From Bdellovibrionales bacterium (GTDB lineage: Bacteria; Bdellovibrionota; Bacteriovoracia; Bacteriovoracales; Bacteriovoracaceae), in NCBI GenBank assembly GCA_005791855.1, contig SXUH01000072.1:1-5501 (forward strand): a stretch of DNA of 5,501 nt, in the 5' to 3' direction. Position 1 is the stretch's first letter; each line of letters begins with the position of its first letter. The notes below the pieces were generated by a model. It was not told the DNA's origin. It made no database searches and worked only from the letters and a program-made list of their open reading frames with translations. A program made the translations under genes and the position numbers. Of this stretch, positions 5,456 to 5,501 are shown in pieces.

Positions 5456-5501
5456 CTATTCTTCCTGGACGACGTCCTCGCGGAGGATCTTCAGGATCAC
5501 G
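5456..5501 (-). CDS. C-terminal end of a convergent gene (3' partial fragment)
   Basis: Read on the minus strand from the right edge, one frame gives VILKILREDVVQEE followed by TAG (5458-5456). Twelve of its fourteen codons end in G or C, like the real genes here, and the plus-strand lipoprotein gene stops just two bases before it. The fragment is too short to name. A second frame is also open across these 46 bases, so this is a moderate call that needs the flanking sequence. Confidence 0.5.
   Translation of the reverse strand, partial: VILKILREDVVQEE

Overview
The window looks like chromosomal DNA of a high-GC Gram-negative bacterium. Third codon positions are mostly G or C, several genes encode exported products, and one product is a lipoprotein with a lipobox. 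The mix of a bifunctional Rel enzyme, a beta-barrel-like protein ending in Phe, a secreted EndA/NucM nuclease and lineage-specific Cys-repeat and lipoproteins would fit a Bdellovibrionota or other deltaproteobacteria-like lineage. That placement is inference; no 16S or other marker is present.

Layout. (1) 1-1720, plus: the C-terminal three quarters of a RelA/SpoT-family (p)ppGpp synthetase/hydrolase, cut by the left edge. (2) 1727-2588, plus: a near-consensus sigma-70 promoter whose predicted +1 falls on the start codon, so a probable leaderless mRNA, followed by a predicted outer-membrane beta-barrel-like protein. (3) 2585-3319, minus: secreted endonuclease I, convergent with gene 2 and overlapping it by 4 bp at the stop codons. 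(4) 3368-4285, minus: an exported protein with two ~93-residue beta-rich repeats and a C-terminal region in which eight cysteines recur every 13 residues. It lies 48 bp upstream of the nuclease gene, and a GC-rich stem-loop sits between them. (5) 4286-4499: a divergent AT-rich intergenic region with an 8-bp inverted repeat and short tandem repeats. (6) 4500-5453, plus: a lipoprotein of unknown function with a Pro/Ala-rich tail. (7) 5456-5501, minus: the last codons of another gene that enters from the right.

How they fit together. Rel is a housekeeping stringent-response enzyme and need not be linked functionally to the rest. The other complete genes all encode envelope or secreted proteins. 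The nuclease and the Cys-repeat protein are probably co-transcribed. The Cys-repeat gene and the lipoprotein gene share a divergent promoter region that may be co-regulated. No RNA genes, insertion sequences, CRISPR arrays or phage genes were seen. The most unusual items are the 13-residue cysteine periodicity, the leaderless promoter arrangement and the repeats in the divergent promoter region.
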